From positions 49,192 to 113,191 of the forward strand of contig NZ_JACXYX010000017.1 of assembly GCF_014779655.1 (NCBI RefSeq): a stretch of 64,000 nt of DNA. Reading direction: 5' to 3'. A program made the position numbers and the translations under genes. Each line of letters starts with the position of its first letter. Positions within the stretch are counted from its first letter, which is position 1. The notes under the pieces were generated by a model. The model worked only from the letters and a program-made list of their open reading frames with translations. It was not told where the DNA came from and did not search any database. The DNA comes from Nocardioides ganghwensis. GTDB taxonomy: Bacteria; Actinomycetota; Actinomycetes; Propionibacteriales; Nocardioidaceae. Positions 7,849 to 15,827 of the stretch are shown piece after piece.

Positions 7849-8664
7849 GTGGCACGTCGCAATCCATCGTGGGCACGCCCCCTCGGCGCGACCCTCGGTG
7901 CCGCCCTGCTGCTCACCCTCGGTGCGTGCGGCGGCTCCGGAGAGGCCGCGTCGACCAAGGGCTCGGACGTGCTCATGGAGGGCGAGCAGCTCGAGGCCAT
8001 GGTCAGCCAGGTCGACAAGATGGGCATCGTGGAGTGGCACGGCCAGCTCCTCACCAAGAACCCCGACAACGGCGGCAAGCGGATCTTCGACCTCGACGGC
8101 CGCTACAGCCCCTCCACGGGCTACAGCGAGCTCTCGATGGACTCCGCGATCGACGGCAACAAGCAGCAGGTCGACTACCTCGTCGTGGCCGGCCGCACCT
8201 ACTTCAACAGCGAGGTGTGGGGTCCCAGCGCCGCTGACTGCTGGGCCGACATCACCGACGACCAGGCCCGCAGCTGGGCCCTGCCGACCGACCTCGACCC
8301 GACGTGGCCGGTGACGGCCGCGCGGGCGATCCGCCTCGCCGGCGACGGCGTCGCGGTCGGCGTACCCGCCAAGGACGTGATCACCGGCATGCCGCGCGGG
8401 CTCTTCCCGGCGGTGCCCGCGGCCCTCGACGGCGTCGAGGCCAAGGCGGTCGTCACGCCGCACGGTCACCTGATCGAGGTGGGCGTCGACGTCGTGAACA
8501 TGTGGAACGAGGTCCCCGAGGCCGACCTGGCGAAGATCGAGACCCGCAAGGCGGGCTGGTGGGCGATGACGATGAAGGAGTCGCAGAACGGCGCCAACAT
8601 CGTGCCGCCCAAGTACGTCTTCGACCCCGCCGTCACCCCGCCCAGCCAGTGCAAGCAGGTCTGA
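7849..8664 (+). CDS. LppX/LprAFG-like lipoprotein
   Basis: A 271-residue exported lipoprotein. GTG 7849 is chosen because a GGGGGAG ribosome-binding site lies about 7 bases upstream; an in-frame GTG at 7804 lacks one. A positively charged start (ARRNPSWAR) and hydrophobic helix lead to the lipobox LTLGAC, after which the N-terminal cysteine would be lipid-modified. The mature part has alternating beta segments and a shallow hydrophobic pattern (GRYSPSTGYSELSMDSAIDG, LVVAGRTYFNSEVWG), reminiscent of LppX/LprG proteins that carry lipids across the envelope. The family assignment is moderate and the cargo unknown. It stands alone, 110 bases after the ArgP-like gene. Confidence 0.65.
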   Translation: MARRNPSWARPLGATLGAALLLTLGACGGSGEAASTKGSDVLMEGEQLEAMVSQVDKMGIVEWHGQLLTKNPDNGGKRIFDLDGRYSPSTGYSELSMDSAIDGNKQQVDYLVVAGRTYFNSEVWGPSAADCWADITDDQARSWALPTDLDPTWPVTAARAIRLAGDGVAVGVPAKDVITGMPRGLFPAVPAALDGVEAKAVVTPHGHLIEVGVDVVNMWNEVPEADLAKIETRKAGWWAMTMKESQNGANIVPPKYVFDPAVTPPSQCKQV

Positions 8665-8700
8665 CGCGCCCGACCGCGCTCCGGCGGGCATGATCGACCC

Positions 8701-9237
8701 GTGCCCACCTATGTCGCCTTCCTGCGCGCGATCAACCTCGGTGCCAGGCGGAAGTTCCCCAAGGACGCGATCAAGGCGGCCACGGAGGCCGCCGGCGGCA
8801 TCGACGTCGAGACCTACATCAACACCGGCAACGTCCGCCTGACCCATGCCGCCCGCTCCGTGGCGAAGGTCCAGGCGGCGCTCGAGGAGGCGTACGCCGC
8901 CGAGGCTGGCTTCGACGTCCCGACCGTGGTCTTCACCGCGGGCGACCTCGCCGCCCTGACGGCACGCGGCGAGGAGCTGCACGCCGAGCACGACCCCGGC
9001 GGGCAGCACTACGTGACGCTCTTCCCGGCCGCGCCGGACGCCGCTGCTGTGGCGGCCGCGCACGCGCTGGAGCACGCGGGCGAGACGGTGGTGGTCGACG
9101 GCCGGGCGGCGTACGTGCTGCTCGACGGCGACATCCACACCTCGCGGCTGCTGTCCTCGAAGGAGTTCACCGCACTCGGGCAGGGCACGGCGCGCACCAT
9201 CAAGGTGCTGCGGACCGTCACCGCGAAGTGGTGCTGA
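8701..9237 (+). CDS. DUF1697 family protein
   Basis: A 178-residue cytoplasmic protein beginning with GTG. The opening MPTYVAFLRAINLGARRKFP and the following VETYINTGNVRLTHA match the DUF1697 family, small alpha/beta proteins widespread in bacteria. The conserved core is the FLRAINLG and YINTGNV pair, and a C-terminal NWRT-like segment is replaced here by TIKVLRTVTAKWC. The biochemical role of the family is not established. It lies 36 bases after the lipoprotein gene on the same strand and converges on the nicotinamidase gene, with a 12-base gap. I see no hint of transfer or truncation. Confidence 0.8.
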   Translation: MPTYVAFLRAINLGARRKFPKDAIKAATEAAGGIDVETYINTGNVRLTHAARSVAKVQAALEEAYAAEAGFDVPTVVFTAGDLAALTARGEELHAEHDPGGQHYVTLFPAAPDAAAVAAAHALEHAGETVVVDGRAAYVLLDGDIHTSRLLSSKEFTALGQGTARTIKVLRTVTAKWC

Positions 9238-9249
9238 CCGGCTCTCGGA

Positions 9250-9825
9250 TCAGGCGATCTCGACGCCGGCGCCGGCCATCTCGGTGATCGCCGCCGCCGT
9301 CGTGTCCTCCGCGACGCCCGCGCACATCGCGGTGAGCACCCGGGTCGAGAAGCCCTCGGACGCGCTGTCGAGCGCCGTCGCCCGCACGCAGTGGTCCGTG
9401 GCGATGCCGCACACGTCGACGTCCTCGACGCCCCGGGCGCGGAGCCAGTCGGCGAGCGGCTCGCCGGCGGCCGTACGCCCCTCGAAGCCGGAGAAGGCGG
9501 CCGCGTGCTCACCCTTGTAGAACACCTCGTCGAAGGGCTGCGGGTCGAGGTTGGGGTGGAACGCCGCCCCCTCGGTGCCGACCTTGCAGTGCACCGGCCA
9601 CGACTCGGCGTAGTCGGGCTTGACCGACCAGTGGTGGCCCGGGTCGACGTGGTGGTCCTTGGTCGCGACCACGACGTCGTACGTCGGCGCGTCGCCCGAC
9701 CGGGCGTGCCACCGGTGCAGCAGGTCGTTGATCTCGGCGGCCACCCGGGCGCCGCCCGCGACGGGCAGCGACCCGCCCTCGCAGAAGTCGTTCTGCACGT
9801 CGACGACGACCAGGGCTCGAGGCAT
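9250..9825 (-). CDS. pncA: Nicotinamidase (isochorismatase-like hydrolase)
   Basis: A 191-residue isochorismatase-fold hydrolase that deamidates nicotinamide to nicotinate in NAD salvage. The catalytic triad can be traced: Asp9 in VVVDVQNDF, a lysine in EVFYKGEHAA, and the nucleophile cysteine in GIATDHCVRAT. The metal-binding histidines lie in TKDHHVDPGHH. The Asp, Lys and Cys order and the KDHH segment favour nicotinamidase over other family members. The nicotinate phosphoribosyltransferase gene pncB lies 0.5 kb away on the same strand, so the next step of the same salvage route is adjacent, separated only by a small broken gene. Confidence 0.9.
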   Translation of the reverse strand: MPRALVVVDVQNDFCEGGSLPVAGGARVAAEINDLLHRWHARSGDAPTYDVVVATKDHHVDPGHHWSVKPDYAESWPVHCKVGTEGAAFHPNLDPQPFDEVFYKGEHAAAFSGFEGRTAAGEPLADWLRARGVEDVDVCGIATDHCVRATALDSASEGFSTRVLTAMCAGVAEDTTAAAITEMAGAGVEIA

Positions 9826-9867
9826 GTCCCGAGACTAGCCGGGCGGGCGGGGTCGGTGTGTGGCGAG

Positions 9868-10240
9868 TCACAACGACGCCCGGATGCGCTCGCGCAGCAG
9901 CGCCTGGTCGGCGTCCTCGAGGATCGTGATCGCCCGGTGGAGAGCGTCGTGGGAGGTGTAGCCGCGGCGCTCCCAGCTCTCGCCCGCGAGTCTGCGTTCG
10001 TGCCGGAGGTCCTCGCGATGCTGCGCCACGAGCGCCACTTCGCACGCGCGGTGCAGCTCGCGCAGCAGCACCTCCCAGATGCTCTCGGCGCCACCGGTCG
10101 CCCGATCGAGTGCCCGATCGAGTGCCCGGCGAGACGTGTCGGCGTACGTCCTCGGAGTCGGAGAGCCGGTACGCGTTGCGGGTCACCCGCGTCACGCCGG
10201 CGGGCACGCGGGTCGTACGGCTGGTGCGGATGGCGTCCAT
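9868..10240 (-). pseudogene. Small hypothetical gene split by a +1 frameshift
   Basis: Two overlapping minus-strand frames look like one gene. The first starts at ATG 10240 and has almost only C/G-ending codons through about 10153 (MDAIRTSRTTRVPAGVTRVT onward). The second continues from about 10151 to a stop at 9868 and encodes an amphipathic helical protein (SIWEVLLRELHRACEVALVA). The second frame has no start codon before GTG 10071, deep inside the good coding sequence. Skipping one base near 10152 joins them into roughly 123 residues. A tandem 12-base repeat (10101-10124) lies just after the shift. The product is not recognised. A sequence error, a recent mutation or programmed slippage are all possible. 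Confidence 0.45.
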
Positions 10241-10304
10241 GGGTCGGCAGCCTGCCGACGGAGAACCTGCCGGACCACCCCGTCCGATGACCCGCCGACC
10301 GCGG

Positions 10305-11603
10305 CTACTGCTCGAAGACCGTCGGGATCACCGGCTCGCCCGCCGACATCATCGTGATCGCGCGCGGCAGCTCGGCCACCGAGGCGCGGTGCCGGGCGCG
10401 GGCCTCCTCGAGCGTGGCGCGACCGACCACCTCGCCGCCCTCGACCAGCCGGACCAGGAGGGGACGGTCGTTGCCGTCGTCGACGGGGGCCTCGCCGATC
10501 CCCACCACCTCGGCCTCCGCGACCCCGGACGGGCCGCGGCGCCGCAGGGCGTACTTGCGGCCGCCGATCGACAGCTTGTTGTGCGACTTCTTCGCCACGG
10601 AGACCAGCTCGCCGTCGTCGCCCTCGCGCGCCACGATCTTGTAGACGAAGCCGCACGTCGGGTGGCCCGACCCGGTGACCAGCTGGGTGCCGACGCCGTA
10701 CGCGTCCACAGGGGCCGCTGCCAGCGCCGCGATGGCGTGCTCGTCGAGGTCGCTCGTGACCACGATCCGGGTGCCCGTCGCGCCGAGGCCGTCGAGCTGG
10801 GCCCGCACCTCGCGGGCGACCTCGCCGAGGTCCCCGGAGTCGAGGCGTACGGCACCGAGGCCGGTGCCGGCGACCTCGACCGCCAGCGCGACGGCCTCGG
10901 CGACGTCGTACGTGTCGACGAGCAGGGTCGTGCCGACGCCGAGGGTCTGGACCTGCGCGCGGAACGCGTCCGCCTCCGAGTCGTGGAGCAGCGTGAAGGA
11001 GTGGGCGGCGGTGCCGGCCGACGGTACGCCGTGGCGCGCCCGTGCGGCGAGGTTGCTCGTGGCGTCGAAGCCCGCGACGTACGCCGCCCGCGCGGCCGCG
11101 ACCGCCGCCTCCTCGTGGGTGCGCCGCGAGCCCATCTCGATGCACGGGCGGTCGCCGGCTGCGAGGGTCATCCGCGAGGCGGCCGAGGCGATCGCGGAGT
11201 CGTGGTTGTAGATCGAGAGCAGAACCGTCTCGAGCAGCACGGCCTCCGCGAAGGTGCCCTCGACGACGAGCAGCGGCGAGTGGGGGAAGTAGGCCTCGCC
11301 CTCGGCGTACCCCCAGACGTCGCCGGAGAAGCGGTACGAGGCGAGCCAGTCCAGCATGTCGGGGTCGACGACCCCCTCCAGCGCGGTCAGGGCGGCCGCG
11401 TCGAACCGGAAGGCCTCGATCGCGTCCAGCGCCCGACCGACACCCGCCACGACGCCGTACCGGCGTCCCGTGGGCAGCCGGCGCGGGAACAGCTCGAAGA
11501 CCGCCCGCCGGTCGGCGGTGCCCGACTGTCGTGCGGCCTGGACCATGGTGAGCTCGTAGTGGTCGGTCAGGAGCGCGGTCGACGCACGTGGTGGGGTCGT
11601 CAC
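10305..11603 (-). CDS. pncB: Nicotinate phosphoribosyltransferase
   Basis: A 432-residue enzyme that joins nicotinate with phosphoribosyl pyrophosphate, with ATP, to give nicotinate mononucleotide for NAD synthesis. Family signatures are clear: LLTDHYELTMVQAARQSGTA at the start, IEMGSRRTHEEAAV with the phosphate-binding loop, GTTLLVDTYDV, AVRLDSGDL and IVVTSDLDEHAIAAL, and GVGTQLVTG near the PRPP site. GTG 11603 is chosen over GTG 11630, which would overlap the divergent clpS start. The order pncB-clpS is conserved in mycobacteria. With pncA nearby, the cell can salvage nicotinamide through the deamidating route. Confidence 0.93.
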   Translation of the reverse strand: MTTPPRASTALLTDHYELTMVQAARQSGTADRRAVFELFPRRLPTGRRYGVVAGVGRALDAIEAFRFDAAALTALEGVVDPDMLDWLASYRFSGDVWGYAEGEAYFPHSPLLVVEGTFAEAVLLETVLLSIYNHDSAIASAASRMTLAAGDRPCIEMGSRRTHEEAAVAAARAAYVAGFDATSNLAARARHGVPSAGTAAHSFTLLHDSEADAFRAQVQTLGVGTTLLVDTYDVAEAVALAVEVAGTGLGAVRLDSGDLGEVAREVRAQLDGLGATGTRIVVTSDLDEHAIAALAAAPVDAYGVGTQLVTGSGHPTCGFVYKIVAREGDDGELVSVAKKSHNKLSIGGRKYALRRRGPSGVAEAEVVGIGEAPVDDGNDRPLLVRLVEGGEVVGRATLEEARARHRASVAELPRAITMMSAGEPVIPTVFEQ

Positions 11604-11621
11604 GACCCACACTGTGCCACG

Positions 11622-11927
11622 ATGGGACACGTGTCAGCCGCCAGTCCCGTAGAGGTCGAGCCGACCCTGACCCCCGACGAGATCACCTTCCTGGCCAAGC
11701 CGTGGGTGACCCTCGTGTGGGACGACCCGGTCAACCTCATGTCCTACGTCTCCTACGTCTTCCAGAAGTACTTCGGCTACGACAAGGCCAAGGCCGAGAA
11801 GCTCATGCTCGAGGTGCACACCGAGGGCAGGTCGGTCGTGTCGACCGGTACCCGCGAGGAGATGGAGCGCGACGTGCAGGCGATGCACGAGTACGGGCTC
11901 TGGGCGACGATGGAGAAGGCATCCTGA
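11622..11927 (+). CDS. clpS: ATP-dependent Clp protease adaptor ClpS
   Basis: A 101-residue adaptor that delivers N-degron substrates to the ClpCP protease. The core WVTLVWDDPVNLMSYVSYVF holds the conserved DD-x-N segment that forms the N-degron pocket, followed by the helix AEKLMLEVHTEGRSVVSTGT for docking on the Clp N-domain. ATG 11622 has no Shine-Dalgarno sequence; the mRNA may be leaderless, or GTG 11631 may be used (98 residues). It is divergent from pncB, and its stop is one base from the DUF2017 start, so the two are coupled. The order matches the conserved actinobacterial cluster. Confidence 0.93.
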   Translation: MGHVSAASPVEVEPTLTPDEITFLAKPWVTLVWDDPVNLMSYVSYVFQKYFGYDKAKAEKLMLEVHTEGRSVVSTGTREEMERDVQAMHEYGLWATMEKAS

Positions 11928-11928
11928 G

Positions 11929-12519
11929 GTGAGCGGCTTCGAACGGCACCGCCGGACCGGGCACGTGATCGCCACCTTCACCGGGTTCGAGGCCGACCTC
12001 CTGCGCTCGCTGGCCTCGCAGATGGTCGAGCTGCTGCGCAACGAGCGCGCCGAGCCTGCGGCACCGACCGCCGACGCCTTCGAGGCGATGATGGCGGAGT
12101 TCTCCGGCGCCACCACGATCCCCGAGGACCCGGTCCTGGCACGCCTGTTCCCCACGGCCTACCCCGAGGACGAGGAGGCCGCCTCGGACTTCCGCCGGTT
12201 CACCGAGGGTGGGCTGCGCGACGGCAAGGCGGCGGCGTCCGGCTCGATCATCGACGTGCTCGAGGAGGCCGGGCTGCCGCCCGAGCTGACCGAGGACGGC
12301 CTGGTCATCGACGTCGAGCTCACTCCCGACGAGGCCGAGACGTGGATGCGCGCCTTCACCGACATCCGGCTCGCGCTGGCCACCCGGCTCGGGGTCGAGG
12401 CGGGCGACGAGCACTACTGGCACTCGCTGCCCGACGACGACCCGCGCGCCCAGGCCCACGACATCTACGAGTGGGTGGGCTACCTCCAGGAGACGATCGT
12501 CGAGGCACTGATGTCATGA
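11929..12519 (+). CDS. DUF2017 family protein
   Basis: A 196-residue protein starting with GTG one base after clpS. It shows the DUF2017 pattern: an N-terminal part around FTGFEADLLRSLASQMVELL, an acidic middle (EDPVLARLFPTAYPEDEEAA), and the C-terminal block HDIYEWVGYLQETIVEALM. DUF2017 proteins occur next to clpS in most actinobacteria and are mainly helical; their function is unknown, though the constant linkage suggests a role with Clp proteolysis or the nearby sulfur genes. No catalytic motif is visible. It ends 7 bases before the NUDIX-DUF429 fusion. Confidence 0.88.
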   Translation: MSGFERHRRTGHVIATFTGFEADLLRSLASQMVELLRNERAEPAAPTADAFEAMMAEFSGATTIPEDPVLARLFPTAYPEDEEAASDFRRFTEGGLRDGKAAASGSIIDVLEEAGLPPELTEDGLVIDVELTPDEAETWMRAFTDIRLALATRLGVEAGDEHYWHSLPDDDPRAQAHDIYEWVGYLQETIVEALMS

Positions 12520-12526
12520 GCGCGGC

Positions 12527-13735
12527 GTGAGCCCCGTCCCCGACTTCGTGGTCGCGATCCGCGAGAAGATCGGCAGCGACCACCCCCTGTGGCTGCCCGC
12601 GGTCACCGCGGTCGTACGCCGCGGCGACCAGGTGCTGCTCGTCAAGCGCGCCGACAACGGGCACTGGACCCCGGTCACCGGCATCGTCGACCCCGGCGAG
12701 GAGCCGGCGGTGGCCGCGGCACGCGAGGTGACGGAGGAGACCGGCGTACGCGTCCGGGTGGACCGGCTCGCCTCCACCGACGCGCACCCCGAGGTCCGCC
12801 ACGCCAACGGCGACCGGGCCGCCTACCTCGACCTCACCTTCGCCTGCACCTGGCTCGACGGCGAGGCGCACGTCGCCGACGACGAGTCCAGCGAGGTGCG
12901 CTGGTGGCCGGTCAATGACCTGCCGCCGATGGACGAGCTCCCGCGGCGGCGCATCGAGGCGGCGGTCAGCGGCGAGCGGGAGGCCCGCTTCGTGGCGCCG
13001 GACGGCCACGACGGCCTCGAGCCGCCGCCCGTGCTCAGGCCCCCGGCTCCCGTGCTCGGCGTCGACGCCTGCCCGGCCGGCTGGGTCGGGGTGGTGCTCG
13101 ACCCCACGCTTCGGGCGTCCGTCTTCGTCGCCGCCGACATCACGAGCCTGCTCGAGCTCGTGCGCGAGCGGCACGAGGTGCCCGTGGTCGCCGTCGACAT
13201 CCCCATCGGCCTGCCCGACAGCGGTGGCCGACTCGCCGACGCAGAGGCCCGCCGGGCGCTGGTCGGCAAGGCGTCGTCGGTCTTCTCCACCCCCGTACGC
13301 TCCGCGCTCGAGGCCGCGACCTACGCCGAGGCGCGCGAGGCCAACCTCGCCGCGACGGGCGGGCGCACCAGCGTCAGCGCGCAGGCGTACGCGCTGCGCG
13401 ACAAGGTGCTCCAGGTCGACGCGTGGGTCCGCGCGGACCCCGGCGCCGACGTGATCGAGGTGCACCCGGAGGTGAGCTTCGCCCGGATGGCCGGCGGCCC
13501 CGTGCGGGCCCGCAAGAAGGACTCCGAGGGCGTACGTGCCCGGCGTGAGGCCCTCGCCGCGCACGGCATCGTGGCCCCGCCGTGGTTCCGTGGCGCGGGG
13601 TTCGGCGAGGACGACCTGCTCGACGCCTGCGCGGTGGCGTGGACCGCCGTACGCCACGCGCTCGGGGTGTCCGAGTCGCTGCCGGGCGAGCCCGAGGTGT
13701 TCTCCGACGGGATCCCGGCCGCGATCTGGGTCTGA
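12527..13735 (+). CDS. NUDIX hydrolase-DUF429 fusion protein
   Basis: A 402-residue protein with two domains in one uninterrupted frame. Residues 20-165 are a NUDIX domain with a perfect NUDIX box at 52-74 (G at 52, REVTEETG at 66-73), so metal-dependent hydrolysis of a nucleoside diphosphate derivative is expected. After a proline-rich linker (PPPVLRPPAPVLG), residues 177-402 form a DUF429 domain with VDACPAGWVGVVLD, VAVDIPIGLPDSGGR and the C-terminal EDDLLDACAVAWTA, an RNase-H-like fold predicted as a nuclease. The NUDIX substrate is unknown. It starts 7 bases after DUF2017, at a point where mycobacteria have other genes, so it appears to be an insertion into the conserved row. Confidence 0.85.
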   Translation: MSPVPDFVVAIREKIGSDHPLWLPAVTAVVRRGDQVLLVKRADNGHWTPVTGIVDPGEEPAVAAAREVTEETGVRVRVDRLASTDAHPEVRHANGDRAAYLDLTFACTWLDGEAHVADDESSEVRWWPVNDLPPMDELPRRRIEAAVSGEREARFVAPDGHDGLEPPPVLRPPAPVLGVDACPAGWVGVVLDPTLRASVFVAADITSLLELVRERHEVPVVAVDIPIGLPDSGGRLADAEARRALVGKASSVFSTPVRSALEAATYAEAREANLAATGGRTSVSAQAYALRDKVLQVDAWVRADPGADVIEVHPEVSFARMAGGPVRARKKDSEGVRARREALAAHGIVAPPWFRGAGFGEDDLLDACAVAWTAVRHALGVSESLPGEPEVFSDGIPAAIWV

Positions 13736-13742
13736 GTGCGCC

Positions 13743-14996
13743 CTAGCCCGAGTGGGTGAGCACGCCGTAGCGCTCGCGCGAGGCGAGCGCCCACCGGGAG
13801 ACCGGCACGGTGACCAGCGCGACCGCCAGCATCAGGACGGCGAGCACGAGCCAGCCCGTCTCGCCCATCTCCACGCACAGCAGGGTCACGATCGGCGGGC
13901 CGATGACGGCGATGACGCTGAACCCGAGGCCGGCGAAGCCCTGGTACTGGCCCTGGCGCTCGTGCGGGGCGAGCCCCATCTGCAGGCCCCACTGGCCGCC
14001 GGAGCCGATCATCTCGCCGACGACGTGGACCAGCGACCCGACGACGAGCACCACGATCGCGAAGGTCGCGTCGCCGCGATCCGCCAGCGCCACGATCGCG
14101 AAGCCGGCAGCGATCCACACCGCACCGCGGACCAGGGCCCGGGCGCCGGCCTCGACGGAGTCGGCGCGGCGCGAGAGGCGCACCTGGAAGAGCGCGACGC
14201 AGGCGGTGTTGACGACGAGCAGGACCGCCACCATCACCGGCGGGGCGGCCGTGCGCTCGGAGATGTAGAGCGCCAGGCCGAGCTCCATCACGAAGAAGTG
14301 CAGGGAGAACAGGCCGGTCAGCGCGACGACGGCGACATAGGGCCAGTCGCGCAGCACCGCGAGTCGCGGCTCGCCCTCGAGGCGTACGTAGGCGGGCAGG
14401 TCGGGGAGGCGGGTGGTGTTCCACGCGGCGAAGCCGGTGAAGACGGCGTTGAGGACGAAGACCGAGACGTAGGCCCAGGTCTCGTCGACGACGAGTGCGG
14501 CGCCGCCGAAGACCGAGCCGAGGCCGATCGCGGTGTTGGTGACCGCCCGCAGGTACGCCTTGAACTGCACGCCGCGGCCGCCGGTCGCGAGCTGCGCGAT
14601 CACGCCCTGCTGGACGGAGCCGGCCGAGCGCTCGAAGAAGGTGAGGAGGGCGAGCAGCAGCGCGAGCTGCCACGGCGTACGGGCCAGGGCGGGCAGGGCG
14701 CTGGTGAGCGCGGCGCCGACCATGAAGACCGTGAGCACCCGGCGCGGGCCGTGGCTGTCGCCGAGCTGGCCGGCCGGCACCTGCACGAGGATGCCCACGA
14801 CCGCGGCGAGGGCGAGGGCGAGCGCGACCTCGGCGGCGGAGAAGCCGACCTGGCGGGTGAAGTAGAGCGCGCTGGTGGTCATGACCGCCCCGGCGCCGAA
14901 CCGGTTGGCGAAGGATCCGAGCGCGAGGACGCGCAGGTCGCGCTCGAGGGGGATGCCGCGGCGGGTCAGCGGCGCGTACGCCTGCGGCAACGACAT
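13743..14996 (-). CDS. MFS transporter
   Basis: A 417-residue polytopic protein with about 12 hydrophobic helices and a charged loop in the middle (YVRLEGEPRLAVLRDWPYVA), the layout of the major facilitator superfamily. Near the start, LALGSFANRFGAGAVMTTSA and later VQVPAGQLGDSHGPRRVLTV give the loop 2-3 signature G-x-x-x-D-x-x-G-x-R-R. It is most like drug or sugar efflux members; the substrate is not readable. ATG 14996 follows a purine-rich site (GGGGGGAAGAG). Upstream is a near-perfect palindrome that may bind a MarR-type regulator. It runs against the backbone genes on either side. Confidence 0.87.
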   Translation of the reverse strand: MSLPQAYAPLTRRGIPLERDLRVLALGSFANRFGAGAVMTTSALYFTRQVGFSAAEVALALALAAVVGILVQVPAGQLGDSHGPRRVLTVFMVGAALTSALPALARTPWQLALLLALLTFFERSAGSVQQGVIAQLATGGRGVQFKAYLRAVTNTAIGLGSVFGGAALVVDETWAYVSVFVLNAVFTGFAAWNTTRLPDLPAYVRLEGEPRLAVLRDWPYVAVVALTGLFSLHFFVMELGLALYISERTAAPPVMVAVLLVVNTACVALFQVRLSRRADSVEAGARALVRGAVWIAAGFAIVALADRGDATFAIVVLVVGSLVHVVGEMIGSGGQWGLQMGLAPHERQGQYQGFAGLGFSVIAVIGPPIVTLLCVEMGETGWLVLAVLMLAVALVTVPVSRWALASRERYGVLTHSG

Positions 14997-15016
14997 GCTC
15001 TTCCCCCCGTGAACTC

Positions 15017-15030
15017 TCTCGACGTCAAGA
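15017..15030. promoter_or_regulatory. Near-palindrome upstream of MFS gene
   Basis: TCTCGACGTCAAGA is a 14-base dyad with a single mismatched pair around central ACGT, placed 20 bases upstream of the MFS start and 54 bases before mec. The shape suits a MarR- or TetR-type repressor. No such regulator is adjacent, so the binder is unknown. Confidence 0.35.
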
Positions 15031-15084
15031 CTATGCGTTGAGACGTGGTCGGGTCACATCCGTTTCCGACCTACCCTTGGCGGC

Positions 15085-15534
15085 GTGCTGACCATCGAGC
15101 AGGAGATCTACGACGCCATCGTGGCGCACGCCCGACGCGACCATCCGGACGAGGCGTGCGGCGTGGTGGCGGGCCCCGAGGGCAGCGACCGGCCCGAGCG
15201 GTTCATCCCGATGGTCAACGCCGCGGGCAGCCCGACGTTCTACGAGTTCGACTCCACCGAGCTGCTGGCGCTCTACAAGGACATGGACGCCCGCGACGAG
15301 GAGCCGGTGGTCGTCTACCACTCCCACACGGCCACCGAGGCCTACCCCAGCCGGACCGACATCGGGCTCGCGAGCGAGCCGAACGCCCACTACGTGCTCG
15401 TCAGCACACGGGAGCACGGGAATAGTGAGGGCCCGGTGGAGTTCAGGTCATACAGAATCATCGACGGAGTCGTGACCGAGGAAGAGGTCACGATCACGCC
15501 TACCCAGAAGACCCAGGAAGCGAGCACCCCCTGA
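15085..15534 (+). CDS. mec: JAMM/MPN+ metalloprotease for CysO (Mec)
   Basis: A 149-residue zinc-dependent peptidase starting with GTG. The JAMM signature is complete: His79-x-His81, seven residues, Ser89, two residues, Asp92 (YHSHTATEAYPSRTD), with an upstream glutamate. In mycobacteria, Mec cleaves newly made cysteine from the C-terminus of the carrier protein CysO. The next two genes encode CysO and CysM, and mec overlaps cysO by one base, so all parts of this cysteine pathway are coupled here. The end of the protein is a polar tail. Confidence 0.92.
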   Translation: MLTIEQEIYDAIVAHARRDHPDEACGVVAGPEGSDRPERFIPMVNAAGSPTFYEFDSTELLALYKDMDARDEEPVVVYHSHTATEAYPSRTDIGLASEPNAHYVLVSTREHGNSEGPVEFRSYRIIDGVVTEEEVTITPTQKTQEASTP

Positions 15535-15818
15535 TGGCCATCGAGGTCCGGATCCCCACCATCCTGCGCACCTACACCGACGGCGCCAAGGCCGTCGAGG
15601 GCTCGGGCGGCACCCTGTCCGCGCTCATCGACGACCTCGAGGGCAACCACCCCGGCATCAAGGAGCGCCTCGTCGAGGACAAGTCCGGGTCGGTGGACCT
15701 GCGCCGCTTCGTCAACGTCTACATCAACGACGAGGACGTCCGCTTCATCGGCGGCCTCGACGCCGAGCTCGCAGACGGCGACCAGGTCGTCGTCCTCCCT
15801 GCCGTCGCCGGCGGCTGA
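15534..15818 (+). CDS. cysO: Sulfur-carrier protein CysO (MoaD/ThiS-like)
   Basis: A 94-residue ubiquitin-fold sulfur carrier. It has the MoaD/ThiS features: a beta-rich start (EVRIPTILRTYTDGAKAVEG), FVNVYINDEDVRFIGGLD, and the required C-terminal GG (PAVAGG), which is activated and then carries a thiocarboxylate. CysM transfers this sulfur to O-phosphoserine, and Mec then releases cysteine. The ATG overlaps the mec stop, and cysM follows after 9 bases, so these genes form one transcription unit. Confidence 0.93.
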   Translation: MAIEVRIPTILRTYTDGAKAVEGSGGTLSALIDDLEGNHPGIKERLVEDKSGSVDLRRFVNVYINDEDVRFIGGLDAELADGDQVVVLPAVAGG

Positions 15819-15827
15819 TCCCGGGCC

